A stretch of DNA of 6,081 nucleotides from Hyphomicrobiales bacterium (lineage in GTDB: Bacteria > Pseudomonadota > Alphaproteobacteria > Rhizobiales > Aestuariivirgaceae), in NCBI GenBank assembly GCA_020029455.1, contig JAIBJH010000165.1, positions 1 through 6,081 on the forward strand. Reading direction: 5' to 3'. The translations under genes were made by a program, and so were the position numbers. The notes beneath the pieces are model-generated. The model was not told where the DNA came from. It saw only the letters and a list, made by a program, of their open reading frames with translations, and did not search any database. Positions 1 to 6,081 of this stretch are shown piece by piece. The first letter of the stretch is position 1. The number at the start of each line of letters is the position of its first letter.

Positions 1-3000
1 TTGTTCGTGACCACGGAATTTGTGGCGGAGTTGGGCGTGCTTTTGGCGACGCGCAGAAAACGCTTGCCAACCGATCCAGACATCTGGGTGGCGCAGTTCG
101 TGGTGGTGGATGGTACTGTTCGCGGGGAGTTGGAGTTCGAAACCGACCGTGCTCGTTTCCTGGGGCGGGGAAATGAGTTGCATTCGGCCCACGCATTGGA
201 AGAGCAACGCTTGTCCGGCACGCAGGGCACGGTTCTTGATCCAATCTTCTCGTTGCGGCAGCGATTGCGCGTTCCTCCTGGCCGACAAGCCACTTGCACC
301 ATTTGGACGATAGCGGCGGAAAGCCGCGCCGATGCTCTGGAGATAGCCGACCGCCACCGCCAGCATGCGGCCTATGAACGGGCCCAAGTTCTCGCCTGGT
401 CCTATTCGCGCATCCAACTGCGTCATCTTTCCGTCGAGGCTGCCGAAGCCAACCTCTTCCAGCGTCTTGCGAGCCACCTCATTTATGCAGGCGCGGCGCT
501 GCGGCCACAGTCTTCGGCACTGCAGGCGGGGGTGCGGAGCCAGCGACAGCTATGGTCCACAGGCGTTTCCGGGGAAAGGCCGATCCTCCTCTTGCGCATC
601 GATGCAGTCGAAGATTTGGAAATTGTTCATCAGCTCCTGCAGGCGCATGAATACTGGAATTCCAAGCATTTTGCAGTGGATCTGGTCTTCCTCAACGAAA
701 GGCGCGCATCCTACATCCAAGACCTGCAACTTGCCATCGAGGAACTCATCCGGAAAAGTGTGGTCGACCCACACCAGTCGCCCCATGGCGGTGGCGGTCA
801 GGTCTATGCCTTGCGGGCCGATATTCTGCCCCAGGAAACAGTGGCCATGCTGCCGGCTGTTGCTCGCGTGGTTCTGCATGCAAGATCAGGCACATTGCCG
901 GATCAGCTGCTCCGGCTGCGCAGCAAGGCTCTTCCACCGCGAATGCTGAAAAGGCCGCTACGTGAATTGCCGACCGCTGGAAGAAAACCTTTGGAAGCAA
1001 GTGGAGAAGGCCTTGCTTTTTTCAACGGGTTTGGCGGCTTCGACAAGGAGGCAGGCGAGTATGTGGTTTTCCCGAACCATCGAAATCCCACTCCGGCGCC
1101 CTGGATCAATGTCATCGCCAATCCCCAATTCGGCATGCACTGCTCGGCGGAAGGCCCCGGCTTCACCTGGAGCGGAAACAGCCGCGAGTGCCAGATCACC
1201 CCTTGGTCGAACGATCCTGTCAGCAACCGGCCCTCGGAGGTGCTCTACGTCCGGGATCAGCGCGCAGGCCGGACAACTTCTCCCTGCCTGGCACCTTTGT
1301 TTTGTGGGAACGCCAGTTACCGCACCCGCCACGGCTTCGGATATTCGGTCTATGAGGCAGACGACGTGGGCCTTTCCATGGAACTTCTGCAGTTCGTGCC
1401 GCTCGCTGATACCATCAAGCTTGAACGCCTGCGTGTTACCCAGAATGCTGCCGGCAGCCGTCAACTCACCGTTACGTTCTATGCTGATCTGGTGCTGGGC
1501 GCACAGCGCGCCAGCTCCACGCCATATGTGTCGACAGAGATAGACGCGGAAACAGGTGCCCTCTTCGTGCACAACAAATGGAATGAGTTCTTCGGCGGCC
1601 GTGTGGTGTTCATGGATCTTTGCGGGGCACAAGCAAGCTGGAGCGGAGACCGGCAACATTTCATCGGGCGCTACGGCAGCCTCGCTTCACCTCGAGCGAT
1701 CATCGATGGTGAAGGATTATCGAATACAACAGGCGCCGGGCCTGATCCCTGCGCTGCCCTGCAGGCAAAGATCACGCTCACTGGTGCCACACCGGGAGAG
1801 GTTCGCATCCTGGTCGGCAGCGCGGCCAATGAAGCGGAGGCACGGGCGCTCATAGCCAAGTATCGCGCGGCGGACTTGGATGCCGTTCTGTCAGAGGTGA
1901 AGAATTTCTGGAAAGAAACGCTGGGCGCTATCGAGGTGGCAACACCTGATCCCTCATTCGATCTCGTCATGAACGGCTGGCTGCTCTACCAAACCCTGTC
2001 TTGCCGAATGTTCGGCCGGGCAGGTTTTTATCAGGCCAGCGGCGCCTATGGCATGCGCGACCAGTTGCAGGATTCCATGGCATTGGCGGTGACGCGGCCG
2101 GAAATCGCACGAGAGCATATTCTTCGTGCTGCAGGGCGACAGTTTAAGGAAGGCGACTTGCAACACTGGTGGCTGCCGGACTCCGGCGTGGGTGTGCGGA
2201 CACGCATCAGCGATGACACGGTTTGGCTTGCCTATTGCGTGCATCACTACGCCAAAGTGACCGGCGATACCGGCATTCTTGGTGAGCAAGTCCCGTTTCT
2301 CGATGGGCGCGGGCTTGAGGCCGAAGAACACGAGGCCTACTTCGAACCCACGGTCGCAGCACAAACCGCTAGCGTCTACGAGCATTGTGCGCTGGCGCTG
2401 GACCGAAGTCTTACTGTTGGCGCGCATGGGCTCCCCCTCTTCGGTACGGGGGACTGGAATGACGGAATGAACCGCGTGGGCGAGCAGGGCAAAGGCGAAA
2501 GTATCTGGCTTGGCTGGTTCTTGTACTCAACTCTTCATGCGTTTCGTGCTCTCGCAGTGGCGCGTGATGATACCCCGCGCGCCGAGGTGTGGAAGCGGCA
2601 CATGGAGAAACTCAGCGCTGCCATCGAGGCCCATGGCTGGGATGGGCAGTGGTATCGTCGCGGTTATTTTGATGACGGAACACCGCTTGGTTCGTCACTC
2701 AATACTGAATGCCGCATCGACAGCATTGCCCAATCCTGGGCGGTGCTCTCGGGTGCAGGTGATGCTGGGCGGGCAGCAGAGGCCTTGGCTCAATCATTCG
2801 GACAGCTTGTGAAAGGCGAAGATGGCCTTGCCCTGCTGTTTGCGCCGCCTTTTGACACATCCCTGCCAGATCCAGGTTACATCAAGGCCTATCCACCAGG
2901 CATCCGGGAGAACGGAGGGCAATATACCCATGGGGCCATCTGGTCCATCTTCGCCCATGCCAAGAGGAATGATACTGAAAGGGCAGGCCAGCTGTTTTCT

Positions 3001-3438
3001 CTGCTCAATCCCATCAATCATACACTGACGAAGGAGGATGCACTGCGCTATCGCGTGGAGCCCTATGTTGTGGCGGCCGATGTCTATTCAGTCGGTCACA
3101 ATCGGGGCAGGGGCGGCTGGACATGGTACACGGGTGCCGCAGGCTGGCTCTATCGCGCAGGTCTTGAGGCCATCCTCGGAATGTCGCGCGAAGGTGACAC
3201 CCTTAGGGTCAAGCCTTGCATCCCCCTGTCCTGGCCAGGATTTTCCGTACGCTACAGGTTTGGTGGCACAAGCTATGACATCAAGGTATCGCAAGACGGC
3301 ACGTCTGAGTTCGAGGATATTGACGGTGTTGAACGCCTATCGTCTGGCGAATACCTGATACGACTGCGTAACACGGGCGGCATGATCAGTCTGAAGCTGG
3401 TTCTGGACAAGGTGCCCGACGAGAATCGTCAAAACTAG
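1..3438 (+). CDS. ndvB: Cyclic beta-1,2-glucan synthase, C-terminal part (5' end outside window)
   Basis: NdvB/ChvB makes cyclic beta-1,2-glucan at the inner membrane from UDP-glucose; the glucan goes to the periplasm for osmoadaptation and, in rhizobia and Agrobacterium, host interaction. The family is about 2,800 residues, so these 1,145 are roughly the last 40%. The N-terminal GT84 and membrane domains are upstream, and the TTG at base 1 is an internal Leu codon. Visible in order: one glycosyltransferase-36/carbohydrate-binding beta-sandwich module (about residues 1-300), a second from about 337 (FFNGFGGF at 340-347) to about 620, and a GH94-like (alpha/alpha)6 barrel from about 650 to near 1080. 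The barrel carries GAYGMRDQLQD (681-691), HWWLPDSG (722-729), GDWNDGMN (817-824, whose aspartates include the expected general acid) and VGHNRGRGGWTWYTGAAGW (1031-1049, matching the family's phosphate-site region). By family knowledge this C-terminal part sets glucan ring size by phosphorolysis. The frame is intact to TAG. Confidence 0.93.
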   Translation: MFVTTEFVAELGVLLATRRKRLPTDPDIWVAQFVVVDGTVRGELEFETDRARFLGRGNELHSAHALEEQRLSGTQGTVLDPIFSLRQRLRVPPGRQATCTIWTIAAESRADALEIADRHRQHAAYERAQVLAWSYSRIQLRHLSVEAAEANLFQRLASHLIYAGAALRPQSSALQAGVRSQRQLWSTGVSGERPILLLRIDAVEDLEIVHQLLQAHEYWNSKHFAVDLVFLNERRASYIQDLQLAIEELIRKSVVDPHQSPHGGGGQVYALRADILPQETVAMLPAVARVVLHARSGTLPDQLLRLRSKALPPRMLKRPLRELPTAGRKPLEASGEGLAFFNGFGGFDKEAGEYVVFPNHRNPTPAPWINVIANPQFGMHCSAEGPGFTWSGNSRECQITPWSNDPVSNRPSEVLYVRDQRAGRTTSPCLAPLFCGNASYRTRHGFGYSVYEADDVGLSMELLQFVPLADTIKLERLRVTQNAAGSRQLTVTFYADLVLGAQRASSTPYVSTEIDAETGALFVHNKWNEFFGGRVVFMDLCGAQASWSGDRQHFIGRYGSLASPRAIIDGEGLSNTTGAGPDPCAALQAKITLTGATPGEVRILVGSAANEAEARALIAKYRAADLDAVLSEVKNFWKETLGAIEVATPDPSFDLVMNGWLLYQTLSCRMFGRAGFYQASGAYGMRDQLQDSMALAVTRPEIAREHILRAAGRQFKEGDLQHWWLPDSGVGVRTRISDDTVWLAYCVHHYAKVTGDTGILGEQVPFLDGRGLEAEEHEAYFEPTVAAQTASVYEHCALALDRSLTVGAHGLPLFGTGDWNDGMNRVGEQGKGESIWLGWFLYSTLHAFRALAVARDDTPRAEVWKRHMEKLSAAIEAHGWDGQWYRRGYFDDGTPLGSSLNTECRIDSIAQSWAVLSGAGDAGRAAEALAQSFGQLVKGEDGLALLFAPPFDTSLPDPGYIKAYPPGIRENGGQYTHGAIWSIFAHAKRNDTERAGQLFSLLNPINHTLTKEDALRYRVEPYVVAADVYSVGHNRGRGGWTWYTGAAGWLYRAGLEAILGMSREGDTLRVKPCIPLSWPGFSVRYRFGGTSYDIKVSQDGTSEFEDIDGVERLSSGEYLIRLRNTGGMISLKLVLDKVPDENRQN

Positions 3439-3443
3439 CCAGA

Positions 3444-3469
3444 GATACTGGGGGCTCACCTCAGGTATC
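3444..3469. terminator. Weak hairpin between convergent genes, possible terminator
   Basis: GATAC at 3444-3448 pairs with GTATC at 3465-3469, and TG/CA continues the stem past one bulged G. The hairpin begins six bases after the ndvB stop and overlaps the stop region of the leftward small gene, the place where a shared terminator would be expected. There is no T-run on either side and the stem is short, so this is only a candidate. Confidence 0.22.
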
Positions 3470-3616
3470 GCGGCTGAGATCGGCGTAAAGTGATACACTT
3501 AGCCCGATAGCCGAGAGACCAACAATCAGCAAGGCAACCCCTGAAAAAATATTGCCGCCCATTGCCACCACGAGGGCAAGCAAGGCAAAAACCAGCAGTG
3601 TGAAAAACCTGATCAT
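3461..3616 (-). CDS. Small two-helix membrane protein, 51 aa, unknown family
   Basis: This is a 51-residue ORF (ATG at 3616-3614, TGA at 3463-3461) that I do not recognise. Residues 2-19 and about 25-44 are strongly hydrophobic, separated by a short Gly/Asn turn (MGGN, 19-22). A short polar tail ends in DLSRDT. It is therefore probably an inner-membrane hairpin with a basic residue (Arg3) near the start. The start is well supported by AGGAG at 3627-3623, six bases upstream. It lies 59 bases downstream of phyR on the same strand and has its own EcfG-type promoter in that gap, which argues that it is a real, stress-induced gene. No catalytic motif is visible. It resembles small general-stress membrane proteins only in size and topology, so function is unassigned. 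Confidence 0.72.
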   Translation of the reverse strand: MIRFFTLLVFALLALVVAMGGNIFSGVALLIVGLSAIGLSVSLYADLSRDT

Positions 3617-3636
3617 GCGCAACTCCTAACAGAGTT

Positions 3637-3661
3637 AACGCGCCAATGTAACAATAGTTCC
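3637..3661 (-). promoter_or_regulatory. EcfG-type general stress promoter for the 51-aa gene
   Basis: On the minus strand GGAAC (3661-3657) is followed by exactly 16 bases and then CGTT (3640-3637). This matches the established alphaproteobacterial EcfG consensus GGAAC-N16/17-CGTT. Transcription would be expected to start near 3630, giving a leader of about 14 bases that includes the Shine-Dalgarno of the 51-aa gene. The assignment is by motif and position only. Confidence 0.75.
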
Positions 3662-3670
3662 GCTTGGCGC
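3640..3670. repeat. Inverted repeat overlapping the EcfG promoter downstream of phyR
   Basis: GCGCCAA at 3640-3646 and TTGGCGC at 3664-3670 are perfect 7-base inverted arms with 17 bases between them. The left arm shares one base with the -10 element (3637-3640), and GGAAC (3657-3661) lies inside the loop. The repeat starts five bases past the phyR stop. It could be a hairpin at the 3' end of the phyR transcript or a protein-binding operator; no T-run follows, so a classic intrinsic terminator is not supported. Confidence 0.5.
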
Positions 3671-3675
3671 CGAAT

Positions 3676-4485
3676 CTAGGCAGCCACCCTGGCCTTGCTG
3701 TCAAAGAATAGAGCCTGACTCACCACCGCCTTCACCATTTCGGGGGTAAAGGGCTTTGTGATCAGGAAAGTTGGTTCTGGTTGTGCGCCAGTCAACAGCC
3801 TTTCCGGAAAAGCCGTGATGAAGATCACGGGAACTTCAAAAGCCGTGAGGATCTGATTCACAGCATCGATGCCGGAGCTGCCATCGGCGAGCTGGATGTC
3901 GGCGAGGATCAGGCCCGGGCGCGATTTTGCTGCGAGCTTGGCGGCCTCCCGGTGCGTGCGCGCCACACCTGTCACCTTGTGACCCAGAGTCTCCACGATG
4001 GCCCTGAGGTCCATGGCGATCAGTGGCTCGTCCTCGATGATCATCACGCTGGTGGCGACTTGGTCGATGATAGCCTGGGAAGCTTCATCCAGTAGCGCTG
4101 TAACTGTCTCTTCGTCGCGGTCGAGAATGACGGCAATTTCCTTGGTGGTGAAATTTTCCACTGCCAACAACAAGAAAGCTTCGCGCGCTTTGGGCGGGAT
4201 TGCCGAAAGATGCCGCTGGGCGCTTGCAGCCCAGCGTGGTGTCGATGGATTGTCGTTCTGGGCGGCGGGCCTCATGTTGATCGACACCGATTCCCATAGC
4301 CTGCAAAACTTCTGGTAGAGGGCAATACGCAGGTCGGATGAAGGATTGAAATCATCGGGCTCTGCAATGATAGCTTCCAACAGGGCCGCCACATAGGCAT
4401 CACCGCCTTGTTGTGATCCGGTCAGGGCGCGCGAAAAACGGCGCAAATAAGGCAATTGCGGCGAGATGCTGCTGGCCAAATTCAT
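3676..4485 (-). CDS. phyR: General stress response regulator PhyR (sigma-like domain plus receiver)
   Basis: PhyR is the anti-anti-sigma switch of the alphaproteobacterial general stress response. When phosphorylated, its sigma-like domain binds the anti-sigma factor NepR and frees sigma EcfG. The 269-residue length is typical. Residues about 10-70 are the sigma2-like region and about 88-140 the sigma4-like region (PPKAREAFLLLAVENF at 97-112, then the helix-turn-helix-like KEIAVILDRDEETV). Residues about 146-262 form a receiver with acidic residues E151, D152 and E153, phosphoacceptor D196 (LILADIQLADG), T224 in the PhyR-typical FITAFPERLLTG, and K244 in ITKPF. All key residues are present. 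The ATG has AGGAGG (4499-4494) eight bases upstream, and an EcfG-type promoter precedes it. A 51-aa membrane protein follows on the same strand. No nepR, ecfG or sensor kinase gene is in the window. Confidence 0.96.
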   Translation of the reverse strand: MNLASSISPQLPYLRRFSRALTGSQQGGDAYVAALLEAIIAEPDDFNPSSDLRIALYQKFCRLWESVSINMRPAAQNDNPSTPRWAASAQRHLSAIPPKAREAFLLLAVENFTTKEIAVILDRDEETVTALLDEASQAIIDQVATSVMIIEDEPLIAMDLRAIVETLGHKVTGVARTHREAAKLAAKSRPGLILADIQLADGSSGIDAVNQILTAFEVPVIFITAFPERLLTGAQPEPTFLITKPFTPEMVKAVVSQALFFDSKARVAA

Positions 4486-4532
4486 GTGATTCCCCTCCTG
4501 CGACGGTTATTTACGGTAACCATCCGCTGTAA

Positions 4533-4558
4533 AACGCGAAACGGCCCAGGCTGGTTCC
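4533..4558 (-). promoter_or_regulatory. EcfG-type promoter of phyR
   Basis: On the minus strand GGAAC (4558-4554) is followed by exactly 17 bases and CGTT (4536-4533), a full match to the EcfG consensus. The -10 element ends 48 bases before the phyR ATG, leaving a leader of about 40 bases with an AGGAGG ribosome site. Positive feedback of EcfG on phyR is known in related bacteria, which fits; transcription here is inferred. Confidence 0.8.
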
Positions 4559-4565
4559 ATGTTCT

Positions 4566-4579
4566 GGAAAATAATTTCC
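4566..4579. repeat. Short inverted repeat in the divergent intergenic region
   Basis: GGAAA and TTTCC (4566-4570 and 4575-4579) form perfect 5-base arms around ATAA. The repeat lies seven bases beyond the -35 element of the phyR promoter, where an upstream regulator could bind. It is short and AT-rich enough to be chance, and no regulator is identified. Confidence 0.2.
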
Positions 4580-4641
4580 TTGCCATGAATCTCTTGAAAT
4601 CTTTCGAAAAATTGTGTCGCAAAAAAGGAGGAACCGAGGCG

Positions 4642-4671
4642 ATGGAACAAATGCCTGTCGTTGGGCATTGA
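4642..4671 (+). CDS. Possible 9-codon leader peptide upstream of the DUF3309 gene
   Basis: AGGAGG at 4626-4631, a near-ideal Shine-Dalgarno, is followed after ten bases by ATG (4642) and a nine-codon ORF, MEQMPVVGH, ending in TGA. The frame is open further back to an ATG at 4585, but that start has no ribosome site. The strong ribosome site is otherwise unexplained, since the DUF3309 gene has its own GGAGG 58 bases on. No run of regulatory codons is visible, so attenuation cannot be argued. It may be a leader ORF, a decayed gene or chance. Confidence 0.22.
   Translation: MEQMPVVGH
4650..4669 (+). promoter_or_regulatory. Hairpin in the DUF3309 gene leader
   Basis: AATGCCT (4650-4656) can pair with GGGCATT (4663-4669): six Watson-Crick pairs plus one T-G, with a six-base loop. 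It overlaps the end of the 9-codon ORF and lies 19 bases before the ribosome site of the DUF3309 gene. No T-run follows, so a role in translation or RNA stability is more plausible than termination. Function is unproven. Confidence 0.3.
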
Positions 4672-4698
4672 GCCTCAGCGAATCATATGGAGGCGTCA

Positions 4699-4857
4699 AT
4701 GTCATTGGGCACAATTCTTCTCATTATCCTCGTTCTCATTCTCATCGGTGCATTGCCGACGTGGGGCCACAGCCGCGACTGGGGCTATGTCCCTTCCGGC
4801 GGTCTTGGCCTTGTCCTGATTGTTGTCCTCATACTGGTACTGATGGGGAGGGTGTGA
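4699..4857 (+). CDS. DUF3309 family small membrane protein, 52 aa
   Basis: This 52-residue protein has the pattern I know from DUF3309: MSLGTILLIILVLILIGALP at the N-terminus, a central polar turn with W22, H24, W28, G29, Y30 and the PSGG motif (32-35), then a second hydrophobic helix (about 36-50) ending MGRV. It should be a two-pass inner-membrane hairpin. The family's role is not established, though such genes are common in proteobacteria. GGAGG at 4689-4693, five bases before ATG 4699, decides the start; an in-frame ATG at 4687 overlaps this ribosome site and is unlikely. The AI-2E family gene follows after 16 bases on the same strand, suggesting co-transcription. No convincing promoter is visible upstream. 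Confidence 0.85.
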   Translation: MSLGTILLIILVLILIGALPTWGHSRDWGYVPSGGLGLVLIVVLILVLMGRV

Positions 4858-4873
4858 ATAGCACCATCATTGC

Positions 4874-6081
4874 GTGAAGGGAGCGAAGGCAACCAGCGAG
4901 GCCGTCCATCTGCGGCAGGTCCGAAATCTTCTTACTATTGTTGCCGTTTTGCTCGCGCTTGCCGCGGTTTACTTCGCGCGTGATTTGCTGGTTCCAATTG
5001 TCTTCGCATTTCTGATTGCAATTACATTCCGGCCAGCAGTGCGGCGGCTTTCCAGGCGGGGCATTGCTCCCTGGGTGTCCGCTGGCGCCATCATCGGGAG
5101 CCTCGTTGTCATAGTAGCGGCTGCGTCTTACTTGTTCAGTGGTCCTATTGCGCAGTGGATCGCGACTGCGCCCACCCTCAAAGACGAACTGCTTGTGAAG
5201 CTGCGCGGCATGAGGCAGGCGCTGGCAGGTGTCTTGAATCTTGCCCATGAGATCCAGTCGGCAGCCGCGGCGTCGCCCGGGGCAAATACCCAAGCCGACA
5301 TAGTGACTGGCCCCGATGTCACGGTAATCCTTTCCTCTGTCGTGGGTTACCCGGCATACTTTCTTATCATCGTTGGTGCTGCTCTCGTCCTCGCCACGTT
5401 CCTGATGGCATCGGGAGACCTCTTTTTCGAGAAACCCATTCGTGCTCTTCCAGCTCTCAGCGACAAGAAAATGGCGTTGCGGATCGTTTATGACGTCGAA
5501 CATGAGGTTTCGGCATATCTGTTCACCATTACGGCCATCAATGCCTGCGTAGGCATTGCCGTAGGTGTTGCGCTCTACGCGTTGGGCATGCCCACTTCCG
5601 AACTCTGGGCCCTTGCTGCCTTTATACTCAACTACGTCCCCTATCTTGGACCAATCCTTGCCACCATACTTTCCACCCTGGTGGGAGGTGTGCTTTTTCC
5701 GTCCATGGGAGCTGCCTTGTTGCCGCCTCTGGCTTACATCCTCGTCACGGGGATTGAATCACAGCTTGTATCGCCTCTGTTGCTTGGCCGGCGGCTGCAA
5801 CTCAATTCAGTGGCAATCCTCTTGGCTTTGGCCTTCTGGGCCTGGGCCTGGGGAATTCCCGGCATCATTGTCGCCGTTCCGTTGCTTGTAACTTTACGGG
5901 TCTTGTGCGGGCACATCGCTACTCTCAATGTACTTGGAGACTTCCTCGCGAGAGCTGATCACACCGTTGAGAATGGCAACGGTTCTGGAACCGAACCAGG
6001 TGTAGTGGAAAAAAAAGACGACGACCGCTTGAGACCGCCGTCGCTGGGTGCGCCCCTGTGGCGCTCTACACGCCCCAATAG
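4874..6081 (+). CDS. AI-2E family (PerM-like) membrane transporter, 3' end outside window
   Basis: The frame is open from GTG 4874, directly after a TAG at 4859, to the right edge: 402 codons with no stop. It shows AI-2E/PerM topology: hydrophobic segments at about 18-34 and 38-52, one at about 68-89, an extramembrane section (about 95-150), one at about 155-178, then at least four from about 215 to 345. Family marks include LLVPIVFAFLIAI (38-50), NYVPYLGPILA (253-263), ESQLVSPLLLGRRLQLN (295-311) and WGIPGIIVAVPLL (326-338). Family members have been linked to autoinducer-2 export or ion/proton exchange; the substrate here is unknown. After about residue 360 the tail is polar and charged (EKKDDDR). 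No good ribosome site precedes GTG, so translation may be coupled to the DUF3309 gene 16 bases upstream, or the start may differ. The final TAG of the window is out of this frame. Confidence 0.88.
   Translation, partial: MKGAKATSEAVHLRQVRNLLTIVAVLLALAAVYFARDLLVPIVFAFLIAITFRPAVRRLSRRGIAPWVSAGAIIGSLVVIVAAASYLFSGPIAQWIATAPTLKDELLVKLRGMRQALAGVLNLAHEIQSAAAASPGANTQADIVTGPDVTVILSSVVGYPAYFLIIVGAALVLATFLMASGDLFFEKPIRALPALSDKKMALRIVYDVEHEVSAYLFTITAINACVGIAVGVALYALGMPTSELWALAAFILNYVPYLGPILATILSTLVGGVLFPSMGAALLPPLAYILVTGIESQLVSPLLLGRRLQLNSVAILLALAFWAWAWGIPGIIVAVPLLVTLRVLCGHIATLNVLGDFLARADHTVENGNGSGTEPGVVEKKDDDRLRPPSLGAPLWRSTRPN

Noticed and set aside
1..3. TTG at base 1 as the true start of the glucan synthase
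   Set aside because: The protein begins mid-domain, inside a carbohydrate-binding module found far into NdvB, and is about 40% of family length. The start must be upstream.
958..1659. 233-codon open frame on the minus strand inside ndvB
   Set aside because: It lies wholly antisense to a clearly conserved enzyme, and its translation has no recognisable domain. GC-rich coding DNA often leaves such frames open.
1954..2427. 157-codon minus-strand open frame inside ndvB
   Set aside because: It is antisense to the GH94 catalytic region and the product looks random.
3456..3704. 82-codon minus-strand frame across the phyR 3' end
   Set aside because: It overlaps the phyR stop and the better-supported 51-aa ORF in another frame, lacks a ribosome site and has no membrane or domain pattern.
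3781..4318. Plus-strand open frames antisense to phyR
   Set aside because: They are shadows of the phyR coding sequence; PhyR has all family residues in its own frame.
4630..4662. GGAAC at 4630 and 4644 as plus-strand EcfG promoters for the DUF3309 gene
   Set aside because: The only downstream CGTT (4659) is 24 and 10 bases away, outside the allowed 16-17 spacing.
4585..4671. 28-codon plus-strand ORF as a possible NepR remnant
   Set aside because: The position beside phyR fits, but the sequence shows none of the NepR helix pattern I know, is far too short, and ATG 4585 has no ribosome site.
4829..5503. 224-codon minus-strand open frame
   Set aside because: It is antisense to the AI-2E gene, very polar and without any recognisable domain; the plus-strand frame has family motifs throughout.
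5565..5891. 108-codon plus-strand open frame in another frame of the AI-2E gene
   Set aside because: It is an out-of-frame reading of conserved membrane segments; the correct frame carries NYVPYLGP and WGIPGIIVAVPLL.

Overview
The window looks like ordinary chromosome from an alphaproteobacterium, most likely Hyphomicrobiales (the Rhizobium, Mesorhizobium and Phyllobacterium relatives). Two things support this. One is the C-terminal 1,145 residues of a cyclic beta-1,2-glucan synthase (NdvB/ChvB type). The other is a complete PhyR, the response regulator of the alphaproteobacterial general stress response. The genus cannot be read from the sequence. There are no RNA genes, insertion sequences, CRISPR arrays or phage genes.

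Layout. Bases 1-3438 (+) are the 3' part of ndvB, whose 5' part lies upstream of the window. Facing it across a 22-base gap is a leftward unit: phyR (4485-3676) followed by an unrecognised 51-residue two-helix membrane protein (3616-3461). Rightward from the intergenic region beyond phyR run a 52-residue DUF3309-type membrane protein (4699-4857) and, 16 bases later, an AI-2E family (PerM-like) membrane protein. The last gene is still open at the right edge (4874 to beyond 6081).

The most informative regulatory finding is a pair of near-perfect matches to the promoter of the general stress sigma factor EcfG (GGAAC, 16-17 bases, CGTT), both on the minus strand. One lies 48 bases before phyR (spacer 17). 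The other sits in the 59-base gap between phyR and the 51-residue gene (spacer 16) and is overlapped by a 7-bp inverted repeat. This suggests that PhyR is made under the sigma factor it releases, and that the small membrane protein belongs to the same stress regulon with its own promoter. NepR and EcfG, often encoded next to phyR, are not in the window; the divergent position holds the DUF3309/AI-2E pair.

Together the genes concern the cell envelope and stress adaptation: periplasmic glucan for low osmolarity, the stress switch, and small or multi-span membrane proteins. Open points are the unknown 51-residue protein, a short leader-like ORF with a hairpin before the DUF3309 gene, and the 3' end of the AI-2E gene. 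There an 8-A run precedes a TAG at the very last bases that lies in the -1 frame.
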